A stretch of DNA of 64,000 nt from Apostichopus japonicus (GCF_037975245.1 NC_092583.1:17566764-17630763); one strand, 5' to 3'. Positions 24,301 to 31,100 are shown, numbered from the stretch's first letter. Made by a program: numbers and translations. Notes: generated by a model from the sequence alone, not told the origin.

Positions 24301-25762
24301 TTACCATGGTAATCACATATTTTTGTAGTACTTATAGCTGTGAAGGTTACAAGTCAATCGAATGCTCTCCTTGGCGTCATAGTCGAACTCACATTTTGCT
24401 TGATTTGACATCTGACCTATGCCTTTTTGTGGACAATTTGACCTCAGTTACCATGGTTACCGCTCTGAAGGTCTGCATGTTACATTCCAATCATGGGCAC
24501 CTTCCCAGTGAAGTTATACATTCGACATTTGAAAATGCGACCTTTGAACTCAGTTACCACCAGTTACCATGGTAATCACATACTGCGATAGTACTTGAAA
24601 TACCCATTCTGCCTGTGAAGTTATAGCTTGTATCTCCACAAATTAATGTCACGTTTAGTGTCAATATTCCTGTACTGTAATTCTTACGGGGAATTAAATG
24701 GGTGTGGTGGGGGGGGGTGGGTGGGTGAGGGGTTGGGAGTGGATGATGAGGTCGGTAAGGCCGAGGAAGATGGGAATTTCATGGGGTCGTGTTTTAGGCT
24801 TGTGTTACTTTTGGTACATAAAAACTTAAACCCACCAATGTCTGTCATTTGTGATTCTACCGACGTTGCGGTCTTTCCAGTAACTTTTCGTAACATTATT
24901 CGTAACGTTTGGTGCAGGAAGATACCAAGGGCAAATAATATAAAACATAATGATAAAGTAATATTTGTTTAATTATCCTTTCCTTTCATATTTCAGCTGT
25001 TTGTAACCGGCCGTGTATGTATGGGGGGAAGTGTATCGCACGTGACCGATGCCAATGCCGTTCAGGCAGAAGGGGACGCTATTGTGAAAAACCCAACAGA
25101 AAGAGGTATGTGTCCCACTCCACTGATCCTCTACAGTGTGTCTTGGACACATCTACAAACTGATAGATTCATGGACAATGGAAGGGTATACCTAGGGCTA
25201 TATAATATATATTATATGATGTATTAATCTTGATCATTATCATGTTGTGGTCTTTAACTGGTTCCAGGTTTGTGAGAAAGATAGTACTCACCAGCCATGT
25301 GAAAATATTTGGAATACAACAAGAGTTACACAAAATTGTCATTACCAAAACTGAAATATAATAATTTATTTTACATTACATGATGAAAATGTTTTTTTAC
25401 ATAAAGTTTGACTTTCGTTATAGAGGAAACGAAACTTGAAGAATAGTTACCGCTCTTGATTAATCAGTAATATTTTTATTTACATATTGTGACCATCATA
25501 TTGTTTCCTGATAAATTAAAAGCGAAAGCAAATTTATTAAGACATGCAGCAACCACTAATACAGTTATAATTTTCCAGACATAACATGAAGGTGCAGTGT
25601 TTATAACGGTTATTGTCTCAAGGAGTCGTACGAATCCAAATTGTAAAATTGTTTAAGAAGTGGCTAAATTTCCCGAAAGGATGAATTACAATATTTCTTT
25701 ATTTGGTGAGAGTTCTCTATGGTTTTAATTTACTTCTTTACAGAAATACACAGAGGACATGA
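1849..25762 (+). CDS. VWDE: VWDE-like gene: von Willebrand factor D and EGF domain protein (5' end outside window)
   Basis: Twenty-eight exons join in one continuous reading phase with GT-AG borders, giving about 1425 residues counted from the first visible codon. Order: divergent N-terminal region (1-244), vWF type D domain (245-430, with TDPHFITFD near its start and the GLCG-type motif [15 protein letters not shown] near its end), long linker ending in an EGF module (431-759), a VWDE-specific middle region (760-926), a cadherin/Ig-like domain with DPEG (927-1008), then EGF-type modules to the C terminus. This order and the exon-by-exon resemblance fit vertebrate VWDE as I remember it; the human protein is about 1590 residues, so roughly 150-200 N-terminal residues and the signal peptide should lie upstream of base 1. 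The family is secreted; VWDE has been linked to appendage regeneration in vertebrates. The exact orthologue and species are inferred, not searched. Confidence 0.9.
1987..2102 (+). repeat. Three-copy repeat, unit about 45 bp, in VWDE intron
   Basis: ATGTCAGGAATCCAACATTT followed by ATTATTAGTTTGATTC occurs three times, one copy with a CATC insertion. The rest of the 1909-2438 intron shows nothing except a G-rich run at 2217-2237. Confidence 0.9.
2439..2575 (+). CDS. VWDE: VWDE exon 2
   Basis: Acceptor TTCTTTTACAG, donor GTTTGT; residues about 20-65, including [10 protein letters not shown] and VTWYK. This is the start of the conserved extracellular region before the vWD domain. The following exon starts in phase 0 and keeps the frame. 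Length 137 nt. Confidence 0.85.
3176..3231 (+). repeat. ATGAAAAT microsatellite in VWDE intron
   Basis: About seven copies of an 8-bp unit ATGAAAAT. The rest of the 2576-3535 intron has only a G-rich tract at 3368-3406. Confidence 0.95.
3536..3634 (+). CDS. VWDE: VWDE exon 3
   Basis: Ninety-nine nt, phase 0-0, between GACAG and GTAAGC. Encodes [13 protein letters not shown] and [11 protein letters not shown]. It corresponds to the human segment between the 'AWSR' and 'LGDRIFCSASVFF' blocks: the end [11 protein letters not shown] is equivalent to the stretch leading into that Cys motif. Confidence 0.85.
3635..5136. other. VWDE intron, AT-rich with a local duplication
   Basis: Within this 1.5-kb intron, 4063-4215 is a two-to-three-copy repeat of ATAACATTATAACATAAAAT type. 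Around 4800-4960 the sequence is more GC-rich, with GCGACTACACGACATTGCCG; I cannot assign it. No gene seen. Confidence 0.6.
5137..5226 (+). CDS. VWDE: VWDE exon 4
   Basis: Ninety nt, phase 0-0, acceptor CGTCCTACAG and donor GTAAAG. Encodes [19 protein letters not shown]. The LCTVQAFY motif matches the conserved Cys-Ser-Ala-Ser-Val-Phe-Phe position in VWDE. NNT and NIT are potential N-glycosylation sequons. Confidence 0.85.
5466..5601 (+). CDS. VWDE: VWDE exon 5
   Basis: Acceptor TTATCCTCAG, donor GTATTA, 136 nt, ends in phase 1. Encodes [20 protein letters not shown] followed by [15 protein letters not shown]. The SEDG-x-x-Y-x-I-x-x-ESTxPI pattern is characteristic of the block before the vWD domain in VWDE. 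Confidence 0.88.
5602..6560. other. VWDE intron, nothing recognised
   Basis: Short open frames occur on both strands (5679-6090 region) but have no splice or coding support. One TGACGTCA octamer at 6088. Confidence 0.6.
6561..6772 (+). CDS. VWDE: VWDE exon 6, segment before the vWD domain
   Basis: Acceptor TTCAAAACAG, donor GTAAGT, 212 nt. Contains [35 protein letters not shown] and [11 protein letters not shown]. The block 'TDF..D..R.S.I...PI......W....PD.I' is a recognisable VWDE signature directly preceding the vWD domain. The four cysteines probably pair locally. Confidence 0.9.
7012..7106 (+). repeat. Three-copy 34-bp repeat in VWDE intron
   Basis: GATTTCGTCACATTAAAATA plus TTGTTTCTCGTG occurs three times, the last with ATTTTTCAG. 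The intron 6773-7252 also carries two TGACGTCA octamers (6901, 6923). Confidence 0.92.
7253..7326 (+). CDS. VWDE: VWDE exon 7, start of the vWF type D domain
   Basis: Acceptor CCACATTTTCAG, donor GTAAGA, 74 nt, ends in phase 2. Encodes [20 protein letters not shown]. The Y-C-x-x-x-x-DPH-x-x-T-F-D motif is the standard opening of a vWF type D domain. Confidence 0.93.
7327..7993. other. VWDE intron, nothing recognised
   Basis: AT-rich 667-bp intron without repeats or coding signal that I can see. Confidence 0.5.
7994..8057 (+). CDS. VWDE: VWDE exon 8, vWD domain
   Basis: Acceptor TTTTTCAACAG, donor GTAATT, 64 nt. Encodes [20 protein letters not shown], equivalent to the vWD strand 'Y.NF.TGTFVLY.S..R.FE'. 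Its downstream intron holds the large 8.6-10 kb minisatellite. Confidence 0.92.
8160..8540. other. Unassigned GC-richer segment in VWDE intron
   Basis: Compared with its flanks this part of the 8058-10112 intron is visibly richer in G and C (GGTTGAGATGCCGGTCTGAT; CAGAGGCGCCAACTGCATCG). It has no open frame of note and no clear tRNA or terminal inverted repeat. It may be an old mobile-element fragment. Confidence 0.35.
8644..10045 (+). repeat. 1.4-kb minisatellite with higher-order structure in VWDE intron
   Basis: A unit of about 37 bp, CAGACTGATATTGGCTATAC followed by AGGTAACATAATAATAT, is repeated with recurring variants (ACGATATT deletion form, CTGATAATGGCCAT form, GGTTACGTAATAAT form). 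The variants recur in the same order at irregular spacings of roughly 250-440 bp, so blocks of several units were themselves duplicated. It sits between vWD exons 8 and 9, ending about 70 bp before exon 9. Confidence 0.95.
10113..10322 (+). CDS. VWDE: VWDE exon 9, vWD domain core
   Basis: Acceptor TATTTAATGTAG, donor GTAAGT, 210 nt, phase 0-0. Contains [22 protein letters not shown] and VIAVDMCRG. The YPVSCNCG and 'D.V..DMC.G' motifs are diagnostic of VWDE rather than of a generic mucin or zonadhesin vWD domain. The acceptor lies a few dozen bases from the end of the upstream minisatellite. Confidence 0.95.
10613..10874 (+). repeat. 64-bp tandem repeat containing a splice acceptor and exon start
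   Basis: Four copies (10613, 10683, 10747, 10811; the first 70 bp long, the others 64) of CAGTTGTTTTATCTTGTGTG followed by CTAG and ATAGTGTTCCC. The last copy is the functional acceptor plus the first 40 nt of VWDE exon 10; the three upstream copies duplicate both. Confidence 0.95.
10835..11046 (+). CDS. VWDE: VWDE exon 10, end of the vWD domain
   Basis: Encodes [19 protein letters not shown] and [17 protein letters not shown], then VDFVERWR. This is the vWD Cys/Ca-binding signature (GLCG followed by D-x-N-P-x-N-D-F). I place the acceptor at GTGTGCTAG before ATAGTG, because phase 0 continues KKIT into IVFPSG exactly as in the family. Three extra copies of this acceptor plus the first part of the exon lie just upstream (see the 64-bp repeat). 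Donor GTAGAT is weaker than the others. Confidence 0.92.
11047..11562. other. VWDE intron, nothing recognised
   Basis: A chance open frame at 11199-11450 has no support. Confidence 0.5.
11563..12548 (+). CDS. VWDE: VWDE exon 11, long linker and first EGF module
   Basis: A single 986-nt exon (residues about 431-759) from acceptor ATATCATTCAG to donor GTAAGT. The open frame runs 47 nt into the upstream intron, but the family pattern and phase (AG|A for Arg) set the start here. It begins [12 protein letters not shown] and has ACSCQRED near its N-terminal end. An EGF-like module (residues about 728-756) closes it: [20 protein letters not shown] with a final C six residues later. The linker has little similarity to known domains, as in vertebrate VWDE. 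Confidence 0.93.
12656..12745 (+). repeat. 11-bp tandem repeat in VWDE intron
   Basis: About eight copies of TACAACRCATG; the unit is close to palindromic around CATG. It ends 28 nt before exon 12. Confidence 0.95.
12774..12907 (+). CDS. VWDE: VWDE exon 12
   Basis: Acceptor TATTCTGCAG, donor GTGAGA, 134 nt. Encodes [20 protein letters not shown] and a following stretch ending in VECIFSNPR. The 'VLQ.IE..G.CD' motif marks the VWDE middle region after the first EGF. An 11-bp repeat array ends 28 nt upstream of the acceptor. Confidence 0.87.
12908..13323. other. VWDE intron, nothing notable
   Basis: Only a short ATG/GAT run at 13173-13190 and a short direct repeat of AGGTACTTCTACTC / AAGTACCTCTACTC. 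Confidence 0.5.
13324..13476 (+). CDS. VWDE: VWDE exon 13
   Basis: Acceptor TTATGAAACAG (poor pyrimidine tract), donor GTTAGT, 153 nt, phase 0-0. Encodes [20 protein letters not shown] and FSFRQWDVQ. The pattern fits the Ig/IPT-like middle region of VWDE ('..V.CELP..I'). Part of the frame stays open past the donor, but only splicing here keeps phase with exon 14. Confidence 0.82.
13804..13902 (+). CDS. VWDE: VWDE exon 14
   Basis: Acceptor TTGTATTGTAG, donor GTGAGT, 99 nt, phase 0-0. Encodes [20 protein letters not shown] followed by [13 protein letters not shown]. This matches the '..VSNDGYNFSNPK.LT.FDGACQ.C' block of VWDE. Confidence 0.87.
13903..14729. other. VWDE intron, nothing recognised
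   Basis: AT-rich, 827 bp. No repeat or coding signal seen. Confidence 0.5.
14730..14844 (+). CDS. VWDE: VWDE exon 15
   Basis: Acceptor CATATTTTTCAG, donor GTAAAT, 115 nt, ends in phase 1. Encodes [20 protein letters not shown] then [15 protein letters not shown]. The TC-x-I-x-G-x-CY...HP....CLLC motif is one of the clearest VWDE-specific signatures. Confidence 0.93.
15085..15560 (+). repeat. 105-bp tandem repeat rich in CGAGAT / ATCTCG
   Basis: The unit starting GTCGAGATGGTAGTAAGTGT recurs at 15165, 15270 and 15375 (period 105), with partial copies on both sides. CGAGAT and its complement ATCTCG recur within each unit, so each copy can fold. Because the period is 35 codons, one frame stays open for 132 codons (15171-15569); I read that as a by-product, since it lies inside the intron between exons 15 and 16. 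Confidence 0.93.
15921..16165 (+). CDS. VWDE: VWDE exon 16, cadherin/Ig-like domain
   Basis: Acceptor CTTTAAAAACAG, donor GTAAGT, 245 nt. Encodes a beta-sandwich-like unit with [25 protein letters not shown] and [11 protein letters not shown]. The 'A.DPEG....F.......S..GL..W' pattern is a cadherin-like (CA_like/He_PIG-type) fold seen in VWDE just before the EGF series. Confidence 0.92.
16166..16569. other. VWDE intron, very AT-rich
   Basis: A TTTAATTTTTAATTTAATTT-type tract lies at about 16380-16425; otherwise nothing. Confidence 0.5.
16570..16783 (+). CDS. VWDE: VWDE exon 17, two EGF modules
   Basis: Acceptor TTCTGTTTCAG, donor GTGAGT, 214 nt, ends in phase 1. First [16 protein letters not shown] with [14 protein letters not shown]. 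Second [18 protein letters not shown] with CQCNTGYTG, completed by the next exon. From here every intron is phase 1 down to the last. Confidence 0.93.
16973..17113 (+). CDS. VWDE: VWDE exon 18, calcium-EGF-type module
   Basis: Acceptor TTTTATTTTACCAG, donor GTAAGT, 141 nt, phase 1-1. Encodes [20 protein letters not shown] and [15 protein letters not shown]. It resembles 'VDEC...PCFPGV.C.NT.GSF.CG.CP.G..GDG..C' of VWDE, but has DP instead of DE at the Ca-binding start, so calcium binding may be weaker. Confidence 0.9.
17295..17390 (+). CDS. VWDE: VWDE exon 19, atypical six-Cys module
   Basis: Acceptor CCCTATTCGTAG, donor GTAAGA, 96 nt, phase 1-1. Encodes [20 protein letters not shown] and YGTSGQGC. 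The Cys spacing is C-x2-C-x5-C-x5-C-x1-C-x8-C, with a very short first loop compared with its neighbours (C-x3-C). It has the same size and phase as the EGF exons that follow. Confidence 0.86.
17391..18121. other. VWDE intron with a possible dispersed repeat
   Basis: Around 17430-17960 the sequence looks like a dispersed element (CAAGTGACACGTAGCAGATT, a TGACGTCA at 17590, a C homopolymer at 17727). I cannot define its ends. Confidence 0.35.
18122..18217 (+). CDS. VWDE: VWDE exon 20, EGF module
   Basis: Acceptor TTATTCCCTGCAG, donor GTATGG, 96 nt, phase 1-1. Encodes [20 protein letters not shown] and QPGFKGPTC: a complete EGF of the WIF1/VWDE type (C-x3-C-x5-C-x5-C-x1-C-x8-C). A long TA repeat begins about 20 nt after the donor. 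Confidence 0.93.
18225..18325. repeat. (TA)n microsatellite directly after an EGF exon
   Basis: An almost pure TA tract of about 90 bp begins about 20 nt after the exon 20 donor. The IYIYI frames in it are not coding. The rest of the 18218-19651 intron shows nothing else. Confidence 0.97.
19652..19750 (+). CDS. VWDE: VWDE exon 21, EGF module
   Basis: Acceptor TGTCCCTGTTGCAG, donor GTGAGT, 99 nt, phase 1-1. Encodes [20 protein letters not shown] and KRGYLGNRC. One codon longer than its siblings. Confidence 0.93.
19751..21064. other. VWDE intron, nothing recognised
   Basis: 1.3 kb, AT-rich, with a short poly-A at 20480. No coding signal. Confidence 0.5.
21065..21160 (+). CDS. VWDE: VWDE exon 22, EGF module
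   Basis: Acceptor TGTCTGTCTGCAG, donor GTAAGT, 96 nt, phase 1-1. Encodes [20 protein letters not shown] and KPGYTGTTC. Confidence 0.93.
21246..21447 (+). repeat. Cluster of six T-arm / B-box-like hairpins
   Basis: GTTCGAATC (or GTTCGAATT) recurs six times at about 21261, 21284, 21307, 21329, 21395 and 21425, set in GAGGCCT...AGGCCTC arms. Copy 1 reads GAGGCCTGGGTTCGAATCCC followed by GGGGAGGCCTC, a complete hairpin. GGTTCGAATCC is the tRNA T-arm / TFIIIC B-box consensus. No full cloverleaf is present: there is no anticodon arm and no convincing A box. Confidence 0.85.
21555..21650 (+). CDS. VWDE: VWDE exon 23, EGF module
   Basis: Acceptor TTCTCTTACAG, donor GTATGT, 96 nt, phase 1-1. Encodes [20 protein letters not shown] and PRGFHGSNC. 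The preceding intron holds the T-arm/B-box-like hairpin cluster. Confidence 0.93.
21651..22143. other. VWDE intron, nothing recognised
   Basis: A TGACGTCA octamer lies at 21899. No repeat or coding signal. Confidence 0.5.
22144..22239 (+). CDS. VWDE: VWDE exon 24, EGF module
   Basis: Acceptor ATATCTTTACAG, donor GTAAGT, 96 nt, phase 1-1. Encodes [20 protein letters not shown] and QTGFSGRHC. Confidence 0.93.
22240..24000. other. VWDE introns around exon 25, nothing recognised
   Basis: Apart from exon 25 (23110-23205), only a C-rich tract at 22380-22400 stands out. Confidence 0.5.
23110..23205 (+). CDS. VWDE: VWDE exon 25, EGF module
   Basis: Acceptor CATTTTCCAATAG, donor GTAAAA, 96 nt, phase 1-1. 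Encodes [20 protein letters not shown] and SSGYKGKKC. Confidence 0.93.
24001..24096 (+). CDS. VWDE: VWDE exon 26, EGF module
   Basis: Acceptor GTTTGGACAG, donor GTATGT, 96 nt, phase 1-1. Encodes [20 protein letters not shown] and KSGFTGSTC. Confidence 0.93.
24289..24578 (+). repeat. Dispersed copies of a TTACCATGGTAA palindrome unit in VWDE intron
   Basis: GACCTCAGTTACCATGGTAA or a near variant occurs at about 24292, 24440 and 24550, each followed by related text (ATCACATA, AGTACTT). This indicates a degenerate repeat of about 130 bp. The palindromic core is TTACCATGGTAA. Confidence 0.8.
24997..25105 (+). CDS. VWDE: VWDE exon 27, last EGF module
   Basis: Acceptor CCTTTCATATTTCAG, donor GTATGT, 109 nt, ends in phase 2 (the only late exon that breaks the phase-1 series). 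Encodes [20 protein letters not shown] and RSGRRGRYC, then a basic tail EKPNRK. The last EGF is unusually Arg-rich. Confidence 0.92.
25744..25762 (+). CDS. VWDE: VWDE terminal exon, nearest option (coding part)
   Basis: A good acceptor (AATTTACTTCTTTACAG) in the right phase adds only NTQRT and then TGA, giving a basic tail RKRNTQRT. A second strong, phase-compatible acceptor 549 bp further on competes with it. I see no AATAAA shortly after either, so the 3' end is uncertain. Confidence 0.5.
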
Positions 25763-26292
25763 CATTGAGTGTTTTAATAACCAAGACTGGGTCAAAGGGC
25801 AAGTCCAACAGAATCCAACCGACATCGATACCCTGCAGAAGTGTTCAGTATTATATGTAGTATAGAGAAACTCGTTGAGTATTGTACGTCAGACCAGTTT
25901 TAAGCCGGTTCTCAGACCAGTTTTCAGACCAGATGAGAGAAGAACATTTCAGATTATATTTTAAGAGATGTCTAACATGAGGAAAATTCTGACTGGTTAA
26001 TTTCCTTAATGCAAATATCCATCCGTCTTACCCTTGCCCCCCCCCCCCCTACCCATCACCCACCTTTCCACAGCCGTCCAAGACCGCCTAAGTGATCCTT
26101 TTCGCATGTGGTATGCTGCCATCTATATGACATAATCCGGATCTTACATCAGTAAAACCATCAAAAGCATTGCGCCGCATTGTTGCATATTCCTTACATT
26201 GAAAATTGACATACCACTTTCCTATACCTTATACTACTTTGTGTTGTCTGTTGGAATTTGAGTTCTAGTGTTAACTCTCATGTCTCTCACAG

Positions 26293-26374
26293 CCAATATC
26301 AAGAATGCGAAGAAGCGAAGAAGATCCTCCTTTATGCAATGTTAAGTTCCACTCTTCAGTACCTTCCTATGTAA
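26293..26374 (+). CDS. VWDE: VWDE alternative terminal exon (coding part)
   Basis: Acceptor CTCATGTCTCTCACAG is strong. Joined to exon 27 in phase it reads SQYQECEEAKKILLYAMLSS and eight more residues before TAA, an amphipathic, protein-like sequence. It could be the genuine last exon, with the upstream one skipped, or an alternative C terminus (about 1446 residues instead of 1425). Confidence 0.45.
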
Positions 26375-26755
26375 TGTAACGAGTTATTTAAGCACTGGTA
26401 TAATGGTTCTCACAGTTAAGGATGGATGGTTTTGTGACAATTTGAATATAAGGTTTTTAGGCAGCTGTATCTACAAGGTTATATTTATTTGTATATTCTG
26501 AAATTTTGATATTTTTCACCGATTAATGTAAATATAGTAATTAATACATATTTGACATTACTGAATTCTTGTTTTCTTGTTGTTCTCTTTTAATTTTTGT
26601 AGTACAGATGTAAAGAGTCTTGAACGGTCAGACCGTAAAATTATCTGAAGAACGGTGACTCCTTTGAAAAGCTCAATATTTATCAAATTGGGTTTAATTT
26701 TCCAGTGATGTTTTTTATTGCTAGTTTACTAGTAAGGAGTATAGGTCGTTGAAGT

Positions 26756-26846
<91 letters not shown>

Positions 26847-28310
26847 TATTTGAAAGGAAGGTTATAGAAGTTTTTACATTCAGTCAGGCAAAAAATTAGA
26901 ACAATCCTTAGGGTGTTCACCCTCTTTCAATTTTATTTTAATCAATTAATCGTTCAAAATCGTTACATAAGAGATAAGGTTAAAATATAATACTAGTGAG
27001 AACATAGTGAAGTAAATAATATGAGATATGACTGAAAGGTTGAAGAGACATTGAAGAAACATTTGTAATCGAAGTCAACGGAGAGCAATGTAAAATTAGG
27101 CATAAAAAACAGAAAGAGTAAGAGCTGACAAACAAAAAAGGCAAAGGATCCCCTACCCCGTCCACCCCCCTGTCCACTCACTCCACCCCCCCCCCCATGT
27201 CCACTCACTCCATCCACCCACCTTATACCACATAACTACGAAACCAGGCTGCACTGTATAGTGGAAGGATAAGACGGGATAAAAGACAAGAATCGTTAGG
27301 AATACCTTAAATAACATAACAAAGGAGCTTTGAAGCAATTGTCTTGAAGCAAACAATGGTATATACAAACTTGTGTAGAACAAACGATTTACAGGAATGT
27401 TAAGAGAGTTGCTGAATCTAGTGTTGTGGTTGTGTAAGGAATAAAGATTGGCAAAAAGAGGTTTCAGTACTTAGGTAGAGTGCCATTTGCAAAATTAGAA
27501 CATAAACTGAGGTTCTTATTTCATGACTCTTGATGTTATAAGATATTGCGGGTGTTTGAATTTAACGAAAAGAGGATTACTGTGAGAAGAGGTGAGGTGT
27601 TTGTGAAGGAACTCGCTGCTCATTTGGGAAGAACTTGAAGTTCCAGCAGTCGCGAAGGATAATTATTGACCCAGACAGAACTACAAGAAGATGATAAGTA
27701 AGGTAGGAAATCGGTTTTATAAATAGAATGAAGAATTCTTACGACAGGTCGTATCTCAGTTGATTGAGAATACCGACTATACTTTAAAAACTTTGCTGCA
27801 CACATAATCAATGTGGTGCTGCCATGTTCCTGCGAATTCCTGCTTACAGGAGGATCTAAAATACATACAATACATACATTCATACATACCTACATACCGG
27901 CATACAAAGTTAAATTATTATCAATGTATAAACAATCAATTATGCATTGAAAATGGCTGAGGAAACTATGAGAGTAACAATTAGTAATTATGTTAATATG
28001 ATCGTTGACTTGTACCCGGTGGTTGGTCAGAGATTCGTTCCTGTAACTACATATATTTGATTCAGCCCCTTGAGTTATTACTGTAATGATAACCGAGTCA
28101 TGTTGAACTGGATTTTATTTGGATCGGTTTTAATTGCCTGCTGCCCTCAAATTTCACGAAGGGAGCAATGTTCCCCACCCCCATCGTTTGTCGCGGAACA
28201 ATTATATTAACCCCACGGCCTCATAAGACGCGAATCCAGGAGATGCGTGGGTGTAAACTCTCCCCTTTTGGCACTGCCCAGCTTTAGCATTTGGTGATTA
28301 TTTTACGCTC
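26375..28310. other. Downstream flank of VWDE, no gene
   Basis: Holds the CA/TA repeat at 26755-26850 and a C-rich stretch with GTCCACTCACTCC repeats at 27160-27220. No coding signal supported by splice sites. No nearby AATAAA identifies the VWDE 3' end. Confidence 0.5.
26755..26850. repeat. (CA)n(TA)n microsatellite
   Basis: About 24 bp of CA followed by about 62 bp of TA. Confidence 0.97.
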
Positions 28311-28315
28311 TTAAA

Positions 28316-28560
28316 TGGTGGTGGTTGTGATGGTGTTTGCGGTAGTGTTTTGTGGTGGTTGAGATGGTGATTGTGATGTAGATGGTGTTTGTTGTGATGG
28401 TCATGGTAATTGTGATGGTGGTGATGATGGTGTTGATGATGATGATAGTGATGGTGATGTTGGTGATGGTGTTGATGATGGTGGTGGTGGTTGTGATGAT
28501 GGTGGTGGTTGTGATGATGGAGGTGACGGCGTTGGTGGTGATGGTATTGTAGGTGATGAT
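28316..28560 (+). repeat. GGTGAT/GTTGTGATG trinucleotide-rich tract
   Basis: Irregular array of GGT, GAT and GTT triplets such as GATGGTGGTGGTTGTGATGA over about 245 bp. Confidence 0.93.
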
Positions 28561-29245
28561 TAATAACGTTAATATACAGAAATGTAACTATAGTTGTCCT
28601 CTACAGAACCTCAGTACAGTATCCTGTTTGCTTCAATATTAAGAAACTAAGTTAGAATTACTGCTAACGGATCTCTCTATGTTAAGAAACCAAATGTTCA
28701 TCCCAGCCTACATTGTCACTTATCGAATTCAAAAAGACTTTTGTATTCTCTTCCTCTTCAATCTGAATACTAATTTAAAATCGCAAATTTGTAATGGGAA
28801 TGGATAAATGGATCGTTATTAGTTTATCGTTGAATAAAAGTCGCCCTAACCATCTAATCTACTGTATCAAAATCGACCCACGATATCGTTTAAAATCGAA
28901 TTTTAGTTCAAACCCATGCTGAAACACAGATCAAACTCATTTTCTTTCTGTTGTGAAGAAAGACTGTCTAAAGTTGTTAACAAAGATAGCCGCTGAATTT
29001 GTTTCTTGCTGTAATTAGATAAGTATGTCAAAATCATGTCACGGTATTCCTTGGTCAGTTGAATTTGAAATGTAGAAAGAGTAAGCTCACTTTCCAAAGG
29101 TTGCAACGAATTAGAGAAAATGTTGACTATTGGAGACACTGAATGTTAGAACACTTATAGGTTTAGAATGAAAATAAAGTATACATGGTCACGGGAGAAT
29201 TGTACAATTACATGGTGATACGTAGTCACCGAGAAAATGTAATAG

Positions 29246-29300
29246 ACTGACAGACAGACAGACAGACAGACATACAAACATACATACATACATACAAACA
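29246..29300. repeat. (GACA)n(TACA)n microsatellite
   Basis: Tetranucleotide run of GACA switching to TACA. Confidence 0.97.
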
Positions 29301-30959
29301 ACGAATTAACATTAACATTTTTAAATGTGGTTTTTACCAATCTAGAAAATGTCTGGGCGAAGTGACGTTGAGTATCAAAACGGTATCATTAAACAATTTC
29401 TCACCGACAATGCATCAGTAAGAGATTATACTTCTCGTGAAGATTACCAAGCACAGTGAATCAGCATTATAACCAAAATGTATTCCCCCCCCCCCCCCTC
29501 CCCCACCTCATGCCGCGGGATTTCGGTAACTATGATACATGCATATACATTATAGAATAACGCTAAATACAAACTTATCGTATTTGATAAATTTCAATTT
29601 TATTGACAACGAAGACTTCCTGTTCTTAAAATTATCTAATAAGTTATACACTGCAAAGAAATCTAGGCTTTCAAAGATTTTGTCAAAGATTTTCAATAAT
29701 GTCTTATCACTCTTAAAGTGTGAGAAAGTAGAACAGTGAATTCCCGCCGAGGGATTTTATTACCAAAATATTTGCTATCCTAACATCTAATTTGCATATA
29801 ACTATGGCAACAACATCCCATGCGTTTTGTCGCCTGTTCTCGTCCTTTTAAGACTACACGCGCTGTTAATCAGATAAGTGGGAAGGGACAATAGTCAAAA
29901 TATAGGTTGATTAGCAAAGCTTCACGCTGATTAATGAACTAACGAAGTATATATATTACAATTCTCTGTAAATGGAGTCCACAGATGTAATTCTTTTAGC
30001 CTATTTCCCTATTTGCTCAGTTAGGGTTAGATGAAATGTCAAGTTTGCCTACCGGGGACAGTGATGAATAACCCAGTGTATAAGGTACAATGCTCCATTT
30101 CAACGTTTCAGAGTTGTGTTTGTCAACATGCTGGCAATGTTGTTCTACTCACCAGATACACACAGCCTAACGTTATACAGTAGAAGAATACACTTAAAAC
30201 TGCATGCCGCATTAAGTATAACCGTGCTTCGTATATGGATCATTGGCATATTGCGTCATTCTCAAATTTAAAATTTTGCGTGGTTAATCTATGGATGAAA
30301 ATTTACATTCAATATTTACTTCCAAATGAAAGAATTTATGAGCCTATATGAATGGCTTTTTGAAGGTAAACTTATCTCTGATGGAGAATATCATATCTAC
30401 TAGCTCTGGAGTCTGGAATATTTTAAGACTTCCTTAAATCCCTTTATATTGTAATGACTCTTTTCAACCTTTCTATGTAATCTTACCTTGGCATTTGAAG
30501 TAATTAAAGTAAGGAAAGCCGATCTACGTAATAATAATCCCCTCGACGTAACATTTAAAGTCGGTCGTTGAGCTGCAACTACAGGCAGGGGGTTTGTTTG
30601 ATCTACATGTAGTCACTTTACTGTAGTTAATGTGTTTATAGGCAGGTACCAGTATAGGCAAACTATGTATTGGTGTTGGAATATGTGATCTATATACCCT
30701 GCGCATGAATCTTTATTAATTCACCTTGTTGTACTTGTCCATGTTTTGATGTTAGTCTGATTCGAACTAAATTGATGATATGATATTAAAGTATCAATTA
30801 GGTTAACAAATACTTGTTAAATAACCAATAACCTCCACAGCTTCGACAACATGCAGGCAAACTACTAAAATCACACCAATCATTTACAAGCTTATATTTG
30901 CATATTAGTTAGCTAATTTGATAAATTAGGCCTAGTATATTGATTTGAGCGTCTTATTT

Positions 30960-31100
30960 GAGGTACTGACCTATGGACTGTGCGGTAGCTAGACTAGGTA
31001 GTCCAGTCACTCCGATCGATGAGCCTCTGATGTTACAAGGCTTATTGCCTCAAACGACTCAAAGCGTCACAGAGAAATCCGGGGCTGAAATTTGAACGTT
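30960..31100. repeat. Dispersed repeat, copy A
   Basis: Shares an ordered set of words with the segment at about 41525-41650: GGACTGTG, AGTCCA-TCACT, GCCTC-GATGTTA or its near match, and ATCCGGG-CTGA. The two copies are diverged. No ends defined. Confidence 0.6.

Noticed and set aside
28903-29139. Minus-strand 78-codon frame with a CAG acceptor near its start
   Set aside because: Begins at GTG rather than ATG, the donor side is weak and there are no neighbours. Composition alone is not enough.
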